64,000 nucleotides of DNA. Origin: an uncultured Schlesneria sp. (lineage in GTDB: Bacteria > Planctomycetota > Planctomycetia > Planctomycetales > Planctomycetaceae). The notes below the pieces were generated by a model. It did not search any database and was not told the origin of the DNA. It worked only from the letters and a program-made list of their open reading frames with translations. Where the stretch lies: assembly GCA_903899985.1 (NCBI GenBank), contig CAIULL010000168.1, forward strand, positions 1 to 64,000. Reading direction: 5' to 3'. This document shows positions 48,793 to 58,269 of this stretch, piece after piece. Each line of letters starts with the position of its first letter. The stretch's first letter is position 1. Made by a program: the position numbers and the translations under genes.

Positions 48793-51700
48793 TTAAAGTA
48801 TTCTTAATCCCTTCGGCAGCGAATCACCTAAAATCAGCGATTCGTCGTCGGTCTCAAGGTTTGTCACCTTAGAAACCAATTCTCGATAGTGGTTTGCGAC
48901 CGCCGCGCGCTCCATGGATTTCAACACATGATTCCGTGTCGATTCGTCGATATCCCGGTAGCGATCACCGGTCTTTCTGGCGACTTGCATGGCGGCGAAT
49001 GCGACCAGATGTTCGGTGAAATCGTGTTTCACCAGTCCCATCAACCAGCGTGACGCCAGGTCTGCCGGCACGACCGTATTCAACGGCCCGTAAACGGGAC
49101 GACGTGCCCCGACTCGACCGAGTGACCAGTAACCAGATGGACGAAGCGCTGCGAACTTGGGCTTTTCCAGCATTTCCAGCAACAGATCACCAAGTTCTCG
49201 CTTCATCGCGATGGGCAAAAGTTCGCATGCCCCCAGCAGCCGAATCAGTTCGGAAGATTCATGCGTATTACTTCCGAAATCCGCACCCTTCCCTTTTAAT
49301 CCCGGTTGTCGGACCGCTTGTCTGAGCTGGCTGATCAGTGGGGCTGACAATGCCTGTTGTTGTCCGGCCGTCAGACCTCCCGCAATCCGCCGCCACAGGA
49401 TATACCATTCCGCACGACAAGCTGTGGTCGAGAACGCCAGATGGGTCTGAAGCAGTTTCCAGGTCTCGTTACAACGCCAGTCATCCACGGCCAGGCCATA
49501 GCCGGGTCTCAACGAGTACCCCACCAGATTAAGCCACCGGGCTTCGTGCTGAGCACTGATCTTCCGACCCGGCTCACACTCGATCAACGCTTCCCAAAAC
49601 TGACGCAGCAATGACGTCGGCCATTCATCGCGATCAAGCGCCAAAACCTCCACCAGATTCTTCACCACCGCCCCCACAGGGGGTTGATGCGCGTCGCGAG
49701 ATGGGTTAGACGTCGCCAAGTCTTTCGCGTTTTGTGGTTTTTTTGAATTCTCGATACCGCCTGCTGCTTCAACAGTCGCTTTCGAAAACGCACTCGTGAT
49801 AACATCGCGCGCCGATTGAACCACGTCATCGTCAAATAATCCCTGGCGCTCACCCGACGCATCATGGGCTGACACATCGGTCTGAGTTGCGGATCGAACA
49901 TCGAACAGCAGCTTCCACGAGCGCTTGCCATCCACCTCACTGCACCAGAGGTCGAGCGTACCGATTTCCGTTAACTTTGCCTTCAGGATCACGGCCACCG
50001 AGGCAGCCTCTTTTGACTTGCCGGTCTTAAGGACGGTTCGAATCGGTGGTAACGATTTGATCTGCTCGGGATCAATCGGGATCAGATCTCCGGGACGATC
50101 CGTCAATCGGGTGCTTGAAACGTACAGGGGAAATTCAATCGGCTGTGAAACCAGCAACTGAAACGTGTGGCGACTCAAATCGATCTCTTGCCCCGGCTCA
50201 ATTCCAGCAGGAACAAGACACAATGCCGAATGTCCTGAAAAATTGGGATTTGATGCATGACCACTTGATGATCCGTCTTGAGATTCCGGGTCCGCTCCGG
50301 ACCCCTCGACCCCAATGTAATATGACCGTGCCAGCCCTGCGTTAATGCGGACACCGACGCCGCGTCGCACCATTCCGTAATAGGCAGCTCCCCGTGCCAC
50401 AGCAAGATCGAGCCGTTCATTATCAAGTACAATCGGCGACCAGTTCGGATGATCCACCCGAAACCAACCTTGAAAGGCTCGTATCAATCGATCCCGCAAA
50501 ACCGGCGAAGCAAACACCCCCCCATTGAACAAGACTGCCGCCGCCACAGGCGGTTCGTGCGCGTCGGGAGATGGGTTCAAAATGGGGTGATCGCTTGCGC
50601 GTTGTGGGTTTTCTTTAATGCCTGAATTATTTGACGCGGTGTTGGGCGTTGCGACAGGCTGGCTTGGTGTTCCAATTGATCCCGAGATCAATTCGTCGTT
50701 AGCGGCAACGTCACGATGTGCTGACAGGAATGATGCCAGATATTTCGTGATGGCTGGGTCGGAGGCATACGGAAGGCCAAATTCCTGGAATCCTGATTTT
50801 AATGCCGCGGGCTTCATATCAAGCGGTACGTCAGGGAAGAACCCATCGGCTAATAGTAATTCCACTTCCTCGCGAGTCACCTGGACCTGGATCGAACCGC
50901 CGATCAGCTTGGAACCGCTTCCCGGCATGGTCAGGGTCCATTTCTCGGGGGCGTTGTCCCCCATCAAGACTTCCTTCAGTTGGCGGCAGCTGCGGACGAG
51001 GACCCCCCACTGTCTTGGTTCAAGCTGTCCACCCGGTTTGATCCGGTTTTCCAGGTGATGCGCCAGTGCGAGATCGAGGTTATCACCGCCGAGGATCAGG
51101 TGGTCACCCACAGCAACTCGATGGAATTGGATCTTTCCGTCAGTACCACTTCGTACTCGGATCAAAGTAAAATCCGTTGTTCCTCCACCGACGTCGCATA
51201 CCAGGATATTCTGACCGGGTGAGACAAGTTGTTCCCATGTCTCGGCATGTTTATCGATCCAGGCGTAAAATGCGGCTTGAGGTTCTTCGATCAGCACGAC
51301 ACGATGCAAGCCCGCCTCTTTCGCCGCCTTAATCGTCAGTTCACGTGCCACTTCGTCGAACGACGCTGGTAATGTCAATACAAAGTCCTGATCGGCAAGC
51401 GGGTGTTCGGGAAATTGAGCATCCCAGGCGTGGCGAAAATGTTCCAGGTAGCGGGCACTGACGGTGACTGGTGACAGTCGATCGACGTCTTCGGCCCCCT
51501 GCCAGGGCAAGAGGGCTGCTGTCCGATCGACTCCGCTGTGACAGAGCCACGATTTTGCGGATGAAATCAGTCTTCCGGGAACAAGCGTCCCGTGATCGCG
51601 AGCAAAATGTCCGACGGTATAGCTTCCGCTTCCGGGCCACGGGAGATTCAACGATTCAGCAGGAAATTCTCCGCTGGCCGGTTGATAATGGAATGACGGA

Positions 51701-51870
51701 AGAGTTTCACGCGATTCGACCACACCCGGCGCAACGACTTGTGGAACAAGAAAGGTGTGAATCGGACGCTTTTTTTCGGTCGTGTCTACGAACGCCATCG
51801 CGGAATTCGTCGTCCCGAGGTCGAGTCCGACGACGTATCGGCTGGGTTGAGACGGATCTGCTGCGGTCAC
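48793..51870 (-). CDS. Hsp70-family protein with long C-terminal extension and two inserted repeat peptides
   Basis: A 1025-aa protein. The Hsp70 nucleotide-binding domain is clear: VVGLDLGTTNSAMAF (phosphate 1), LTLPASFDEVARELTIKAAKEAGL, IEEPQAAFYAW, LVCDVGGGTTDFTLI (phosphate 2) and VAAAVLFNGGVFASPVLRDRLI (adenosine). In place of the usual substrate-binding domain is a roughly 450-aa C-terminal helical region like the DUF3731-type extension (WYILWRRIAGGLTAGQQQAL). Two in-frame peptide insertions (about residues 417-445 and 706-735; NPSPDAHEPPVA and NPSRDAHQPPVG) match each other and are encoded by repeats. The start is GTG 51870. A chaperone role in an unknown process is inferred. Confidence 0.87.
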   Translation of the reverse strand: MTAADPSQPSRYVVGLDLGTTNSAMAFVDTTEKKRPIHTFLVPQVVAPGVVESRETLPSFHYQPASGEFPAESLNLPWPGSGSYTVGHFARDHGTLVPGRLISSAKSWLCHSGVDRTAALLPWQGAEDVDRLSPVTVSARYLEHFRHAWDAQFPEHPLADQDFVLTLPASFDEVARELTIKAAKEAGLHRVVLIEEPQAAFYAWIDKHAETWEQLVSPGQNILVCDVGGGTTDFTLIRVRSGTDGKIQFHRVAVGDHLILGGDNLDLALAHHLENRIKPGGQLEPRQWGVLVRSCRQLKEVLMGDNAPEKWTLTMPGSGSKLIGGSIQVQVTREEVELLLADGFFPDVPLDMKPAALKSGFQEFGLPYASDPAITKYLASFLSAHRDVAANDELISGSIGTPSQPVATPNTASNNSGIKENPQRASDHPILNPSPDAHEPPVAAAVLFNGGVFASPVLRDRLIRAFQGWFRVDHPNWSPIVLDNERLDLAVARGAAYYGMVRRGVGVRINAGLARSYYIGVEGSGADPESQDGSSSGHASNPNFSGHSALCLVPAGIEPGQEIDLSRHTFQLLVSQPIEFPLYVSSTRLTDRPGDLIPIDPEQIKSLPPIRTVLKTGKSKEAASVAVILKAKLTEIGTLDLWCSEVDGKRSWKLLFDVRSATQTDVSAHDASGERQGLFDDDVVQSARDVITSAFSKATVEAAGGIENSKKPQNAKDLATSNPSRDAHQPPVGAVVKNLVEVLALDRDEWPTSLLRQFWEALIECEPGRKISAQHEARWLNLVGYSLRPGYGLAVDDWRCNETWKLLQTHLAFSTTACRAEWYILWRRIAGGLTAGQQQALSAPLISQLRQAVRQPGLKGKGADFGSNTHESSELIRLLGACELLPIAMKRELGDLLLEMLEKPKFAALRPSGYWSLGRVGARRPVYGPLNTVVPADLASRWLMGLVKHDFTEHLVAFAAMQVARKTGDRYRDIDESTRNHVLKSMERAAVANHYRELVSKVTNLETDDESLILGDSLPKGLRIL
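49666..49753 (-). repeat. In-frame repeat in the Hsp70-family gene, copy 2
   Basis: Plus-strand reading ACAGGGGGTTGATGCGCGTC then GCGAGATGGGTT...TCGCGTTTTGTGGTTT matches copy 1 at 50536-50620 (ACAGGCGGTTCGTGCGCGTC then GGGAGATGGGTT...GCGCGTTGTGGGTTT). It encodes NPSRDAHQPPVG within the open frame. Confidence 0.7.
50536..50620 (-). repeat. In-frame repeat in the Hsp70-family gene, copy 1
   Basis: It encodes NPSPDAHEPPVA in the frame of the gene. It is the same sequence as the copy at 49666-49753, with about 60-70 percent identity over 85 bp by eye. Confidence 0.7.
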
Positions 51871-52051
51871 GGAACGTTCGGCCTTCTGTTTTTATTTGTC
51901 GATGAATTATTCGAGTCAATTGTTGTACCACAAGATCCATTTGCATTCTCTATTATCACCAGACTCATCTCGCTGCAAAGTGCCCATTTCCATTAAACTG
52001 CCGTCTTGTTCGTCAAAGTCGGATGAACATGTTTGCAGTGGCAGGGATGTC

Positions 52052-52948
52052 ATGATTCGGATCGGATCTCAAATTGAAGGCGGACGCCGACCGTTGGCGG
52101 TCGGGATCTGGTCGTTTCTTGTCATATTAATGCCGTTAACCGGGACGCACATTTCTTCGGAATTGGCGTTCTGGGTGCTGATTCTGGTTTCGTTGTTGTG
52201 CTCAGCGGCGGTTTTGATTGTTGACGATCGCCGGAGGCATTTGGAACCGAATTCGACTTTCCGGGGATATATTCCAGTTGCAATCTCGTTGACGATCGCC
52301 ACTTTATGGGCAGTTTTTCTCAGCGAGAGAAGTCGACCGTTAGAAAGTACCGGTTCAGCCGTCATAGGGCTTGCCTCCGTCGTGCTGGCCGCAATCTGGC
52401 GTATTCCACCACCTGGACTTCCAGCGAAAGTCATCCCGGCGACTGACCAACCGGCCAACAAGAGTTGGCAGTTCGAAACTGCAAATAAAGCAACGCCGGA
52501 ACAGACTGACGAGCTGACTGCTAAAGCAGCGTCCACAGTTCCGTTCTCCCAGACCCCCTTGTCGATCCTGGACGAATTCTCTGAAGAACCCGGGCGTGAT
52601 TCATCAGATTTTGCTCCGTCCGCCGATGTCACACATTGGTTAACTCGTTCAAAAACGATTGACGGAGAAATCATCGAAGGGGGCGTTCGAGTTGAATTCG
52701 CAACTGGCCAGCGAGATGTGACGGTACACATCTCCTTTTGCCCGCCTTTAGGGTGTGTCCCCTCGATCGATACGGAAGATCTCGACGGTGACGGTCTTGA
52801 AATTCGGGTCGCAGCCGCGTTTCCGTTCGGAGCTCGACTCGCCGTTCGGCGGTCGGCTGTTTCTAAATCGGAGCTGACATCCAATTCGACGCAATCAGGC
52901 CGAATTGGATTTGTTGCGATTGCCAGCAACGCTCGTCGAGTTGCATAG
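52052..52948 (+). CDS. Membrane protein of unknown function
   Basis: A 298-aa protein with three or four hydrophobic segments in the first 110 residues (WSFLVILMPLTGTHIS, FWVLILVSLLCSAAVLIVD, ISLTIATLWAVFL, AVIGLASVVLAAIW), then a cytoplasmic or periplasmic tail (about 115-298) that is acidic in the middle (LDEFSEEPGRDSSDFAP) and ends in a compact beta-rich region (VRVEFATGQRDVTVHISFC). No family recognised. ATG 52052 has AGGGATG upstream; the track start is earlier and unsupported. Divergent from the Hsp70 gene. Confidence 0.75.
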   Translation: MIRIGSQIEGGRRPLAVGIWSFLVILMPLTGTHISSELAFWVLILVSLLCSAAVLIVDDRRRHLEPNSTFRGYIPVAISLTIATLWAVFLSERSRPLESTGSAVIGLASVVLAAIWRIPPPGLPAKVIPATDQPANKSWQFETANKATPEQTDELTAKAASTVPFSQTPLSILDEFSEEPGRDSSDFAPSADVTHWLTRSKTIDGEIIEGGVRVEFATGQRDVTVHISFCPPLGCVPSIDTEDLDGDGLEIRVAAAFPFGARLAVRRSAVSKSELTSNSTQSGRIGFVAIASNARRVA

Positions 52949-53286
52949 TCGTTTGGGAAACTTCCCAATCAGGATTTTGTTCTACGGCTTCGGAGTCCTC
53001 GGAAAAGCAGTGGCTTCCTTTTACAACGAATTACAACGGACGAAGAGCACTGTTTGACCGAGTACGGTCAAACAGTGGCACAAGACGATCATTCCCCATC
53101 CTTGCCCGAAACGCATCAATCGATACTAATGAGTTCGAGTGCTGGGATCCGAAAGCCTGCCTGATTGCGCGGCAGCGAAACGTCGTTCGAATCCCTCCTG
53201 CTTGCTTGACGGCATTGGGTTTGCATATCGTGGATACGTAAACTTTGATTTGAGATGACCGCGAACGCTCTGCGGAGATTTTCCTC
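52949..53286. other. Intergenic region upstream of glnA
   Basis: 338 bp holding copy D of the palindromic repeat (52982-53084) and the glnA leader; GGAG lies 9 nt before the GTG of glnA. A TGGCAC in the repeat looks like half of a sigma-54 promoter, but the matching -12 box is missing. Confidence 0.5.
52982..53084. repeat. GTGCCAC/GTGGCAC palindromic element, copy D
   Basis: The right core CACTGTTTGACCG-AGTA-CGGTCAAACAGTG is a perfect 13-bp stem with a 4-nt loop, flanked by GAAGAG and GCACAAG. The left part has TTCGGAGTCCTCGG and AAGCAGTGGCTTCC as in copies A and C. It lies 200 bp upstream of glnA. Confidence 0.85.
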
Positions 53287-54708
53287 GTGCATGTTATGAC
53301 CCCGCGTGAAGTTTTGGCATTGTGTCGGCAGAAAGATCTTCGTGCCGTAGACCTTCGTTTTATGGATTTTCCTGGAACTCAAAAGCATTTCACCATTCCC
53401 GTGACTGTCCTTACGGAAAAGAGCTTTGAAGACGGGTTCAGTTTCGATGGTTCTTCAATTCGGGGCTGGCAGTCGATTAACGAGAGCGACATGCTCGTTG
53501 TTCCGGCAGCCTCGACTGCTTTCGTCGATCCGTTTATGGCTCAAACATTGGTGATGACCTGCAACATTCAAGATCCGATCACGCGGGAGGATTATGCCAA
53601 AGATCCGCGCAATGTTGCCCGTAAAGCAGAAAATTACATGAAGCTGACGGGGTTGGCGGACACCGCCTACTTCGGTCCTGAGGCGGAGTTCTTTGTTTTT
53701 GACGATGTTCGCTTCGACCAGAACGAGCACGAAGCCTATTATCACGTCGACAGCATCGAAGGTCAGTGGAATCGCGGGCGGAGCGAGGCGACGGGGAACA
53801 ACGGCTACAAAATTCGCCACAAGGAAGGGTATTTTCCCGTTCCTCCGACCGACACCTTACAAGGTGTCCGGACGGAAATGATGTTAATGCTGCAAGATTG
53901 TGGCGTAGAAGTCGAAGCACAGCATCACGAAGTCGCCTCTGGTGGCCAGTGCGAAATCGACATGAAGTATGCGTCACTCGTGAATACGGCTGACAACCTG
54001 CTGCTCTATAAATACATCGTGAAGAATGTCGCTGCCCGACATGGGAAATCGGCGACGTTCATGCCCAAACCGCTTTGGAACGACAATGGTTCAGGTTTAC
54101 ACCTCCATTTTTCTCTTTGGAAGAACGGCACAAACCTATTCGCTGGTTCGGGTTACGCTGGATTGTCAGACATGGCGATGCACGCGATCGGCGGAATTCT
54201 GAAGCATTCCGCCGCCCTGATGGCGATCTGCTGCCCGACGACGAACAGCTACAAGCGTTTGATTCCTGGTTTTGAAGCACCGATTAACCTGACCTACAGC
54301 AGTCGCAACCGATCGGCCGCGATCCGCATCCCGGTTCACACGCCAAGTCCTGAAGACAAACGGTTTGAATTCCGCTGTCCCGACTCGTCATCGAACGGCT
54401 ACCTGGCAATGTCGGCCATGTTGATGGCGGCGATTGATGGAATTCAGCGACGTATCGATCCCGGTCGTCCGCTCGATAAGGATATCTATGATCTTGCTCC
54501 AGAAGAGCTTAAGGATGTTCCCAAGACACCGGCTTCGCTTGAGGAATCACTGGCGGCATTGCGCAGGGATCACGAGTTTTTACTTCGTGGTGATGTGTTC
54601 ACAGAGGATGTCATCGACACCTGGATCTGGTACAAAACAGAAAAGGAAGTCGACGCCCTGAGACAACGGCCCCACCCGTTTGAGTTCGCCATGTACTACG
54701 ATATTTGA
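53287..54708 (+). CDS. glnA: Glutamine synthetase, type I
   Basis: A 473-aa enzyme that makes glutamine from glutamate and ammonia. Type I signatures are FSFDGSSIRGWQSINESDM, the Mg2+ site AEFFVFDDVRF, HEVASGGQCEIDMKYASLV, FMPKPLWNDNGSGLHLHFSLWK (ATP/Glu), and NRSAAIRIPVHTPSPEDKRFEFRCPD. The adenylylation Tyr is in IYDLAPEEL, indicating control by GlnE-type adenylylation. Start GTG 53287 has GGAG at good spacing; ATG 53296 is an alternative. It is not next to PII or ntr genes. Confidence 0.97.
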   Translation: MHVMTPREVLALCRQKDLRAVDLRFMDFPGTQKHFTIPVTVLTEKSFEDGFSFDGSSIRGWQSINESDMLVVPAASTAFVDPFMAQTLVMTCNIQDPITREDYAKDPRNVARKAENYMKLTGLADTAYFGPEAEFFVFDDVRFDQNEHEAYYHVDSIEGQWNRGRSEATGNNGYKIRHKEGYFPVPPTDTLQGVRTEMMLMLQDCGVEVEAQHHEVASGGQCEIDMKYASLVNTADNLLLYKYIVKNVAARHGKSATFMPKPLWNDNGSGLHLHFSLWKNGTNLFAGSGYAGLSDMAMHAIGGILKHSAALMAICCPTTNSYKRLIPGFEAPINLTYSSRNRSAAIRIPVHTPSPEDKRFEFRCPDSSSNGYLAMSAMLMAAIDGIQRRIDPGRPLDKDIYDLAPEELKDVPKTPASLEESLAALRRDHEFLLRGDVFTEDVIDTWIWYKTEKEVDALRQRPHPFEFAMYYDI

Positions 54709-54780
54709 GCGTTCAGCCGTGGTTTTTGTCGCGTTCGCTTTCGCGCCCCGAAGCAAACCGGACATTTATAAAGCGGATTC

Positions 54781-56013
54781 ATGACTGGACACCAAATCCA
54801 ACAAGCCACACTCAGCAATGGGCTGACGGTTCTTGTCGAAACCATGCCTGCGGTTCAATCAGCGGCATTTTCCTTATTAATCCCCGCCGGAAGTGCCTTC
54901 GATCCCGTTGGTCAAAACGGGATCGCCAACGCGCTGGCCGACTGGATCACTCGCGGTGCGGGTTCCATGTCCAGCCGCGAGCTGCTTTCGGCCTTTGACC
55001 GGCTGGGAATCCAGGCGCATGAATCCTCGTCGCTGCATCACCTGGCGATTGGTGGGTCGTGCCTGGCTGGGAATCTTCCCGCCGCGTTAAAGCTTTACGG
55101 AGACGTCATCAAGCGACCGCAATTTAATGAAGAAGATTTTGAAGCAGTCATGGCAGGGGTCGAACAGTCGCTGCTTGGGATTGAAGACGACCCACGTCAA
55201 AAGGTGATGTTTGAACTGATCCGTCGCTGCTTCCCCACACCCTGGGGACAGCCCGCAGAAGGGACGTTGGCCGACCTGGAACGGATTACTCCCGATTCGG
55301 TTCGAACCCAGTTTCAGCGATGCGTTCGGCCGAAAGGCGCTATTCTGGGAATCGCTGGTAACGTGACGTTGGAAGAGATTCTGCCCGTGCTGGAAGAGAC
55401 CTATCATGACTGGACCGGCGCGAACGAGATTTCGCTGAAAACCGGAGACCGAGGGGCCTATCGCGATCACATTGATCACGAATCGACCCAGACACATATC
55501 GGCGTTGCCTATCCGGCAGTCGCGTATGGCGCCGAGAATTACTACCACGCGTGGGCCGCAGTGAACATCCTGAGTGGTGGCATGAGCTGTCGGCTGTTTA
55601 CAGAAGTCCGCGAAAAACGAGGACTCTGTTACTCCGTTTATGCGACGTTGAATTCATTGAAAGATCAGGGACAAGTTCTCTGTTACGCTGGTACGACCAC
55701 CGAACGTGCTCAAGAAACGCTCGATGTCCTGCTTAACGAACTGAAACGTCTCGGCGATGGAATCGAAGAAGCGGAACTCAACCGCTGTAAAGCCCGGGCA
55801 AAAAGCTCACTGATTATGGCTCAGGAATCGACTGGAGGTCGTGCCGGATCACTAGCCCGCAACTGGTTCTACCTGAACCGCATTGTCACGCTGGACGAAG
55901 TCCGTTCGAAGATCGAAGCGCTCACCACCGAAAGCGTGCTTGAGTACATCAAATCGCATCCGGCTCAGGATTTCACCATTCTGACAATCGGCGAAAAATC
56001 TCTTGTGGGATGA
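54781..56013 (+). CDS. M16-family (pitrilysin) peptidase-like protein, zinc site missing
   Basis: A 410-aa M16 protein with the N-terminal core (TLSNGLTVLVETMPAVQSAAF, IPAGSAFDPVGQNGIANALAD) and the second-domain R/Y motif (GMSCRLFTEVREKRGLCYSVYA). The zinc-binding HxxEH of active members is replaced by NALAD, so it is predicted to be catalytically inactive, like the regulatory or non-catalytic partner subunits of M16 heterodimers (for example mitochondrial MPP-alpha or bacterial paired M16 genes). No active partner gene is adjacent. The start is ATG 54781, 72 bp after glnA. Confidence 0.88.
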   Translation: MTGHQIQQATLSNGLTVLVETMPAVQSAAFSLLIPAGSAFDPVGQNGIANALADWITRGAGSMSSRELLSAFDRLGIQAHESSSLHHLAIGGSCLAGNLPAALKLYGDVIKRPQFNEEDFEAVMAGVEQSLLGIEDDPRQKVMFELIRRCFPTPWGQPAEGTLADLERITPDSVRTQFQRCVRPKGAILGIAGNVTLEEILPVLEETYHDWTGANEISLKTGDRGAYRDHIDHESTQTHIGVAYPAVAYGAENYYHAWAAVNILSGGMSCRLFTEVREKRGLCYSVYATLNSLKDQGQVLCYAGTTTERAQETLDVLLNELKRLGDGIEEAELNRCKARAKSSLIMAQESTGGRAGSLARNWFYLNRIVTLDEVRSKIEALTTESVLEYIKSHPAQDFTILTIGEKSLVG

Positions 56014-56061
56014 GCCCACAACTGAGATCAGATCAGCGGTTGATCTTTTTTCAGATCGAGC

Positions 56062-57033
56062 TCACTCGGTGATTGGCTCAAAGGCGACCTTTTCGAGACG
56101 CTTCAATTCGTCGTTGATTTCCGATCCTTCGAAGAATGAAACCCAGCCGCGTACGGTTTGCGTTTCGCCCGGTTCGCAGTCAGGGACCCTCGGGTCTGCA
56201 TGCAGGCAAGGACAAGGGGGATTGCCCCAGGCTCGGACGCAATGATCAAACCCCAGGATGACCCAGCGATTTCCGTCTTGGTTTTTACAGGCGGCAAAAG
56301 GAGCGACAAAAATCTTGTTTTCGTTGGTCTGTTCGGCGAAGCCTGTCAGTCCCTTCAGCATTCCGCACATCTGGATATCAAGCCCGGTCAGCTTTTCGGA
56401 AGTCGGGTTCGTGATCGAGAATTCCATCCGGACCCCTGCCTTAACCGATTTGACCTTGGTGTTAAGCGTCACCAGATTCGGCAGTTTGCGACTGACGGAA
56501 AGCTTGCCTGGTTCGTCTCGCTTCCACTCAAGTCGTTCAAGCCGCAAACCTTGCTGATCCCAGATTGTCGGGACATGTGTGTGGGCAAGGTATAGAAGCT
56601 CGCGTTTTCCGTTGCGAAAATGCCACACCGCTTCCGGGACATCAACCACCAGATATCCACCCTCTTTCCACGGTGCGAACACACTGACTTTCGTTTCGCG
56701 CTGCGGTTGAATGGCTCCGTCTAAAAAGCCAATTCGAGGATGTCGGCCACCGGGGTAAGGGAGAACGACCAATGCTTGCGATTCGACGGGTTTCAACAGA
56801 TCTGACACTGCCGACTGTTGAATACGATCAACAAGCGTTTTGGTTTGAAGCGTCGAGAGCGTCAGCACGCTGCCGATTTCTTCCGTGGAACACTGATGGG
56901 CCAGCAGATTGGTCAGCCAGTAGGTCAATTCCTCCGGGGATTTCGCGGGACGTACATCGACCGCCACCGGTCCCGCCGACAATAGTGCAGGTACGACACT
57001 CAGGCAGAACACATAAGCGAAAAGCCGATTCAT
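56062..57033 (-). CDS. Secreted protein of unknown function
   Basis: A 323-aa exported protein with a signal peptide (MNRLFAYVFCLSVVPALLS-AG) and AAGGGATC before the ATG. The mature part is probably beta-rich, with hydrophobic strands (ALVVLPYPGGRHPRIGFLDGA, YLVVDVPEAVWHF, VRMEFSITNPTSEKLTGLDI) and Cys residues late (MCGMLKG, CKNQDGNRW, PPCPCLHADPRVPDCE). It resembles no family I recognise. It converges on the M16 gene and shares its strand with the methyltransferase upstream. Confidence 0.75.
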   Translation of the reverse strand: MNRLFAYVFCLSVVPALLSAGPVAVDVRPAKSPEELTYWLTNLLAHQCSTEEIGSVLTLSTLQTKTLVDRIQQSAVSDLLKPVESQALVVLPYPGGRHPRIGFLDGAIQPQRETKVSVFAPWKEGGYLVVDVPEAVWHFRNGKRELLYLAHTHVPTIWDQQGLRLERLEWKRDEPGKLSVSRKLPNLVTLNTKVKSVKAGVRMEFSITNPTSEKLTGLDIQMCGMLKGLTGFAEQTNENKIFVAPFAACKNQDGNRWVILGFDHCVRAWGNPPCPCLHADPRVPDCEPGETQTVRGWVSFFEGSEINDELKRLEKVAFEPITE

Positions 57034-57057
57034 ATTCGATCCCTTTTTACTACGGCG

Positions 57058-58071
57058 TCACGATTTGAACGACACAACTGCTTGCTGGTTTGTAGGAATC
57101 AAAGCGTGAAACTCGCTACGTCCGAATCCCGCTCGATCAAAGATGTGTTCATATTCCGCAAACGTGTAGGCATCGCCGTGTGCCGTCGTGGCCAGCGTTG
57201 TCAGCGCGAATCCGGCCGTGGAAGGTGGGTGAATCCGGTCAGGTTCGGGGATGAATTCCAGCGTGATCGTTTTTCCGCCCGGTGCGGTTGCTGCGAAGGC
57301 CTTGGCAGCCAGTTTGTCACATGTTGGCTGATCGAAGTGATGTAGAAAATTGGTCAACAGCACGATGTCGTACGGGCCACCCCAATCAACGTCGAATGCA
57401 CTCCCCTGAATCAGTGAGTGACGATCACCGACGCCAGCGCGTACCGCATTTTCCGTGGCGACGGTCAAGACGTTTGGCCAGTCGAGCGCGGTGATCTGCG
57501 ACTGTGGATATTGCCGGGCGATCGTAATCCCAAAAATACCGTGTCCGGCGGCGACATCGAGAACTCGCAGCGGTTGATGGGGATTACCTCCAACGAGCTC
57601 GGCAAGCAATTGAGCCGGCATCTGCATCATTGGACCCATCGCTCGGGCAAATGCGACCCAGACGGGATTGTCGTACGATACCGTTCCTTCATCCGAGATG
57701 GCTGTTCCACCACGACGGACTGCTGCTGTTAAATGACTGAAACTCTCACGGATTTGCGGCGTCAGCAGAAAATCCAGAGTTCCCCCCACAAAGGCGGGTG
57801 AATGGCGATTCAGAAAAACGTTTGTATCGGGTGTCAGTTCGTATCGGTCCTCATGCTTGGTGAGAAATCCGTTTATGGTGAGGCTATCGGCCAGAATTCG
57901 AATACCACGCGGAGAAGCCAGACACGCCTCCGCGATCTCGCTTGCTGTCCGTCTCCCTTCCGCGATCTTCGTAAACAGATCAAGTTCAATCGCAGTTCGA
58001 AGCGATTCCGTTTTTTGGTAGGCATTGATCGTGTCAAAAAATAATGCTGGCGATGGGGGATGAGCAGTCAT
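57058..58071 (-). CDS. SAM-dependent O-methyltransferase-like protein
   Basis: A 337-aa class I methyltransferase. The N-terminal winged-helix dimerisation domain (TIELDLFTKIAEGRRTASEIAEACLASPRGIRILADSL region) is of the plant O-methyltransferase/hydroxyindole type. The Rossmann SAM site is VLDVAAGHGIFGITIARQYP, with later LLTNFLHHFD and GGKTITLEFIPE. Substrates of this family are small aromatic or polyketide compounds; here unknown. ATG 58071 has GGAAAG just upstream. Divergent from the HSL esterase gene. Confidence 0.88.
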   Translation of the reverse strand: MTAHPPSPALFFDTINAYQKTESLRTAIELDLFTKIAEGRRTASEIAEACLASPRGIRILADSLTINGFLTKHEDRYELTPDTNVFLNRHSPAFVGGTLDFLLTPQIRESFSHLTAAVRRGGTAISDEGTVSYDNPVWVAFARAMGPMMQMPAQLLAELVGGNPHQPLRVLDVAAGHGIFGITIARQYPQSQITALDWPNVLTVATENAVRAGVGDRHSLIQGSAFDVDWGGPYDIVLLTNFLHHFDQPTCDKLAAKAFAATAPGGKTITLEFIPEPDRIHPPSTAGFALTTLATTAHGDAYTFAEYEHIFDRAGFGRSEFHALIPTNQQAVVSFKS

Positions 58072-58269
58072 ATCACTTCTTTCCGGAGAGTGAGCGATGA
58101 AAACAATGAAGTCGGGTGTTGAGGATTCGTTTTGGGATGAAAGCACTTTAACGGCGAGATTTTATCAAATCCCTTCCGTGGTGTTGTTGGAACACCCGCA
58201 GATTTCGTAAAAATGCCTGTTTCATCTGTGAAGATCAGGCCACGATATTTCGACGGTAAGAGATTTGAA

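Noticed and set aside
52069-52968. A 299-aa minus-strand ORF antisense to the unknown membrane protein gene
   Set aside because: The plus-strand frame has clear hydrophobic segments and an RBS; the minus frame has neither.
53076-53095. TGGCAC resembling a sigma-54 -24 box upstream of glnA
   Set aside because: The required TTGC-type -12 box at the correct distance is absent, and the TGGCAC belongs to the repeat's terminus.
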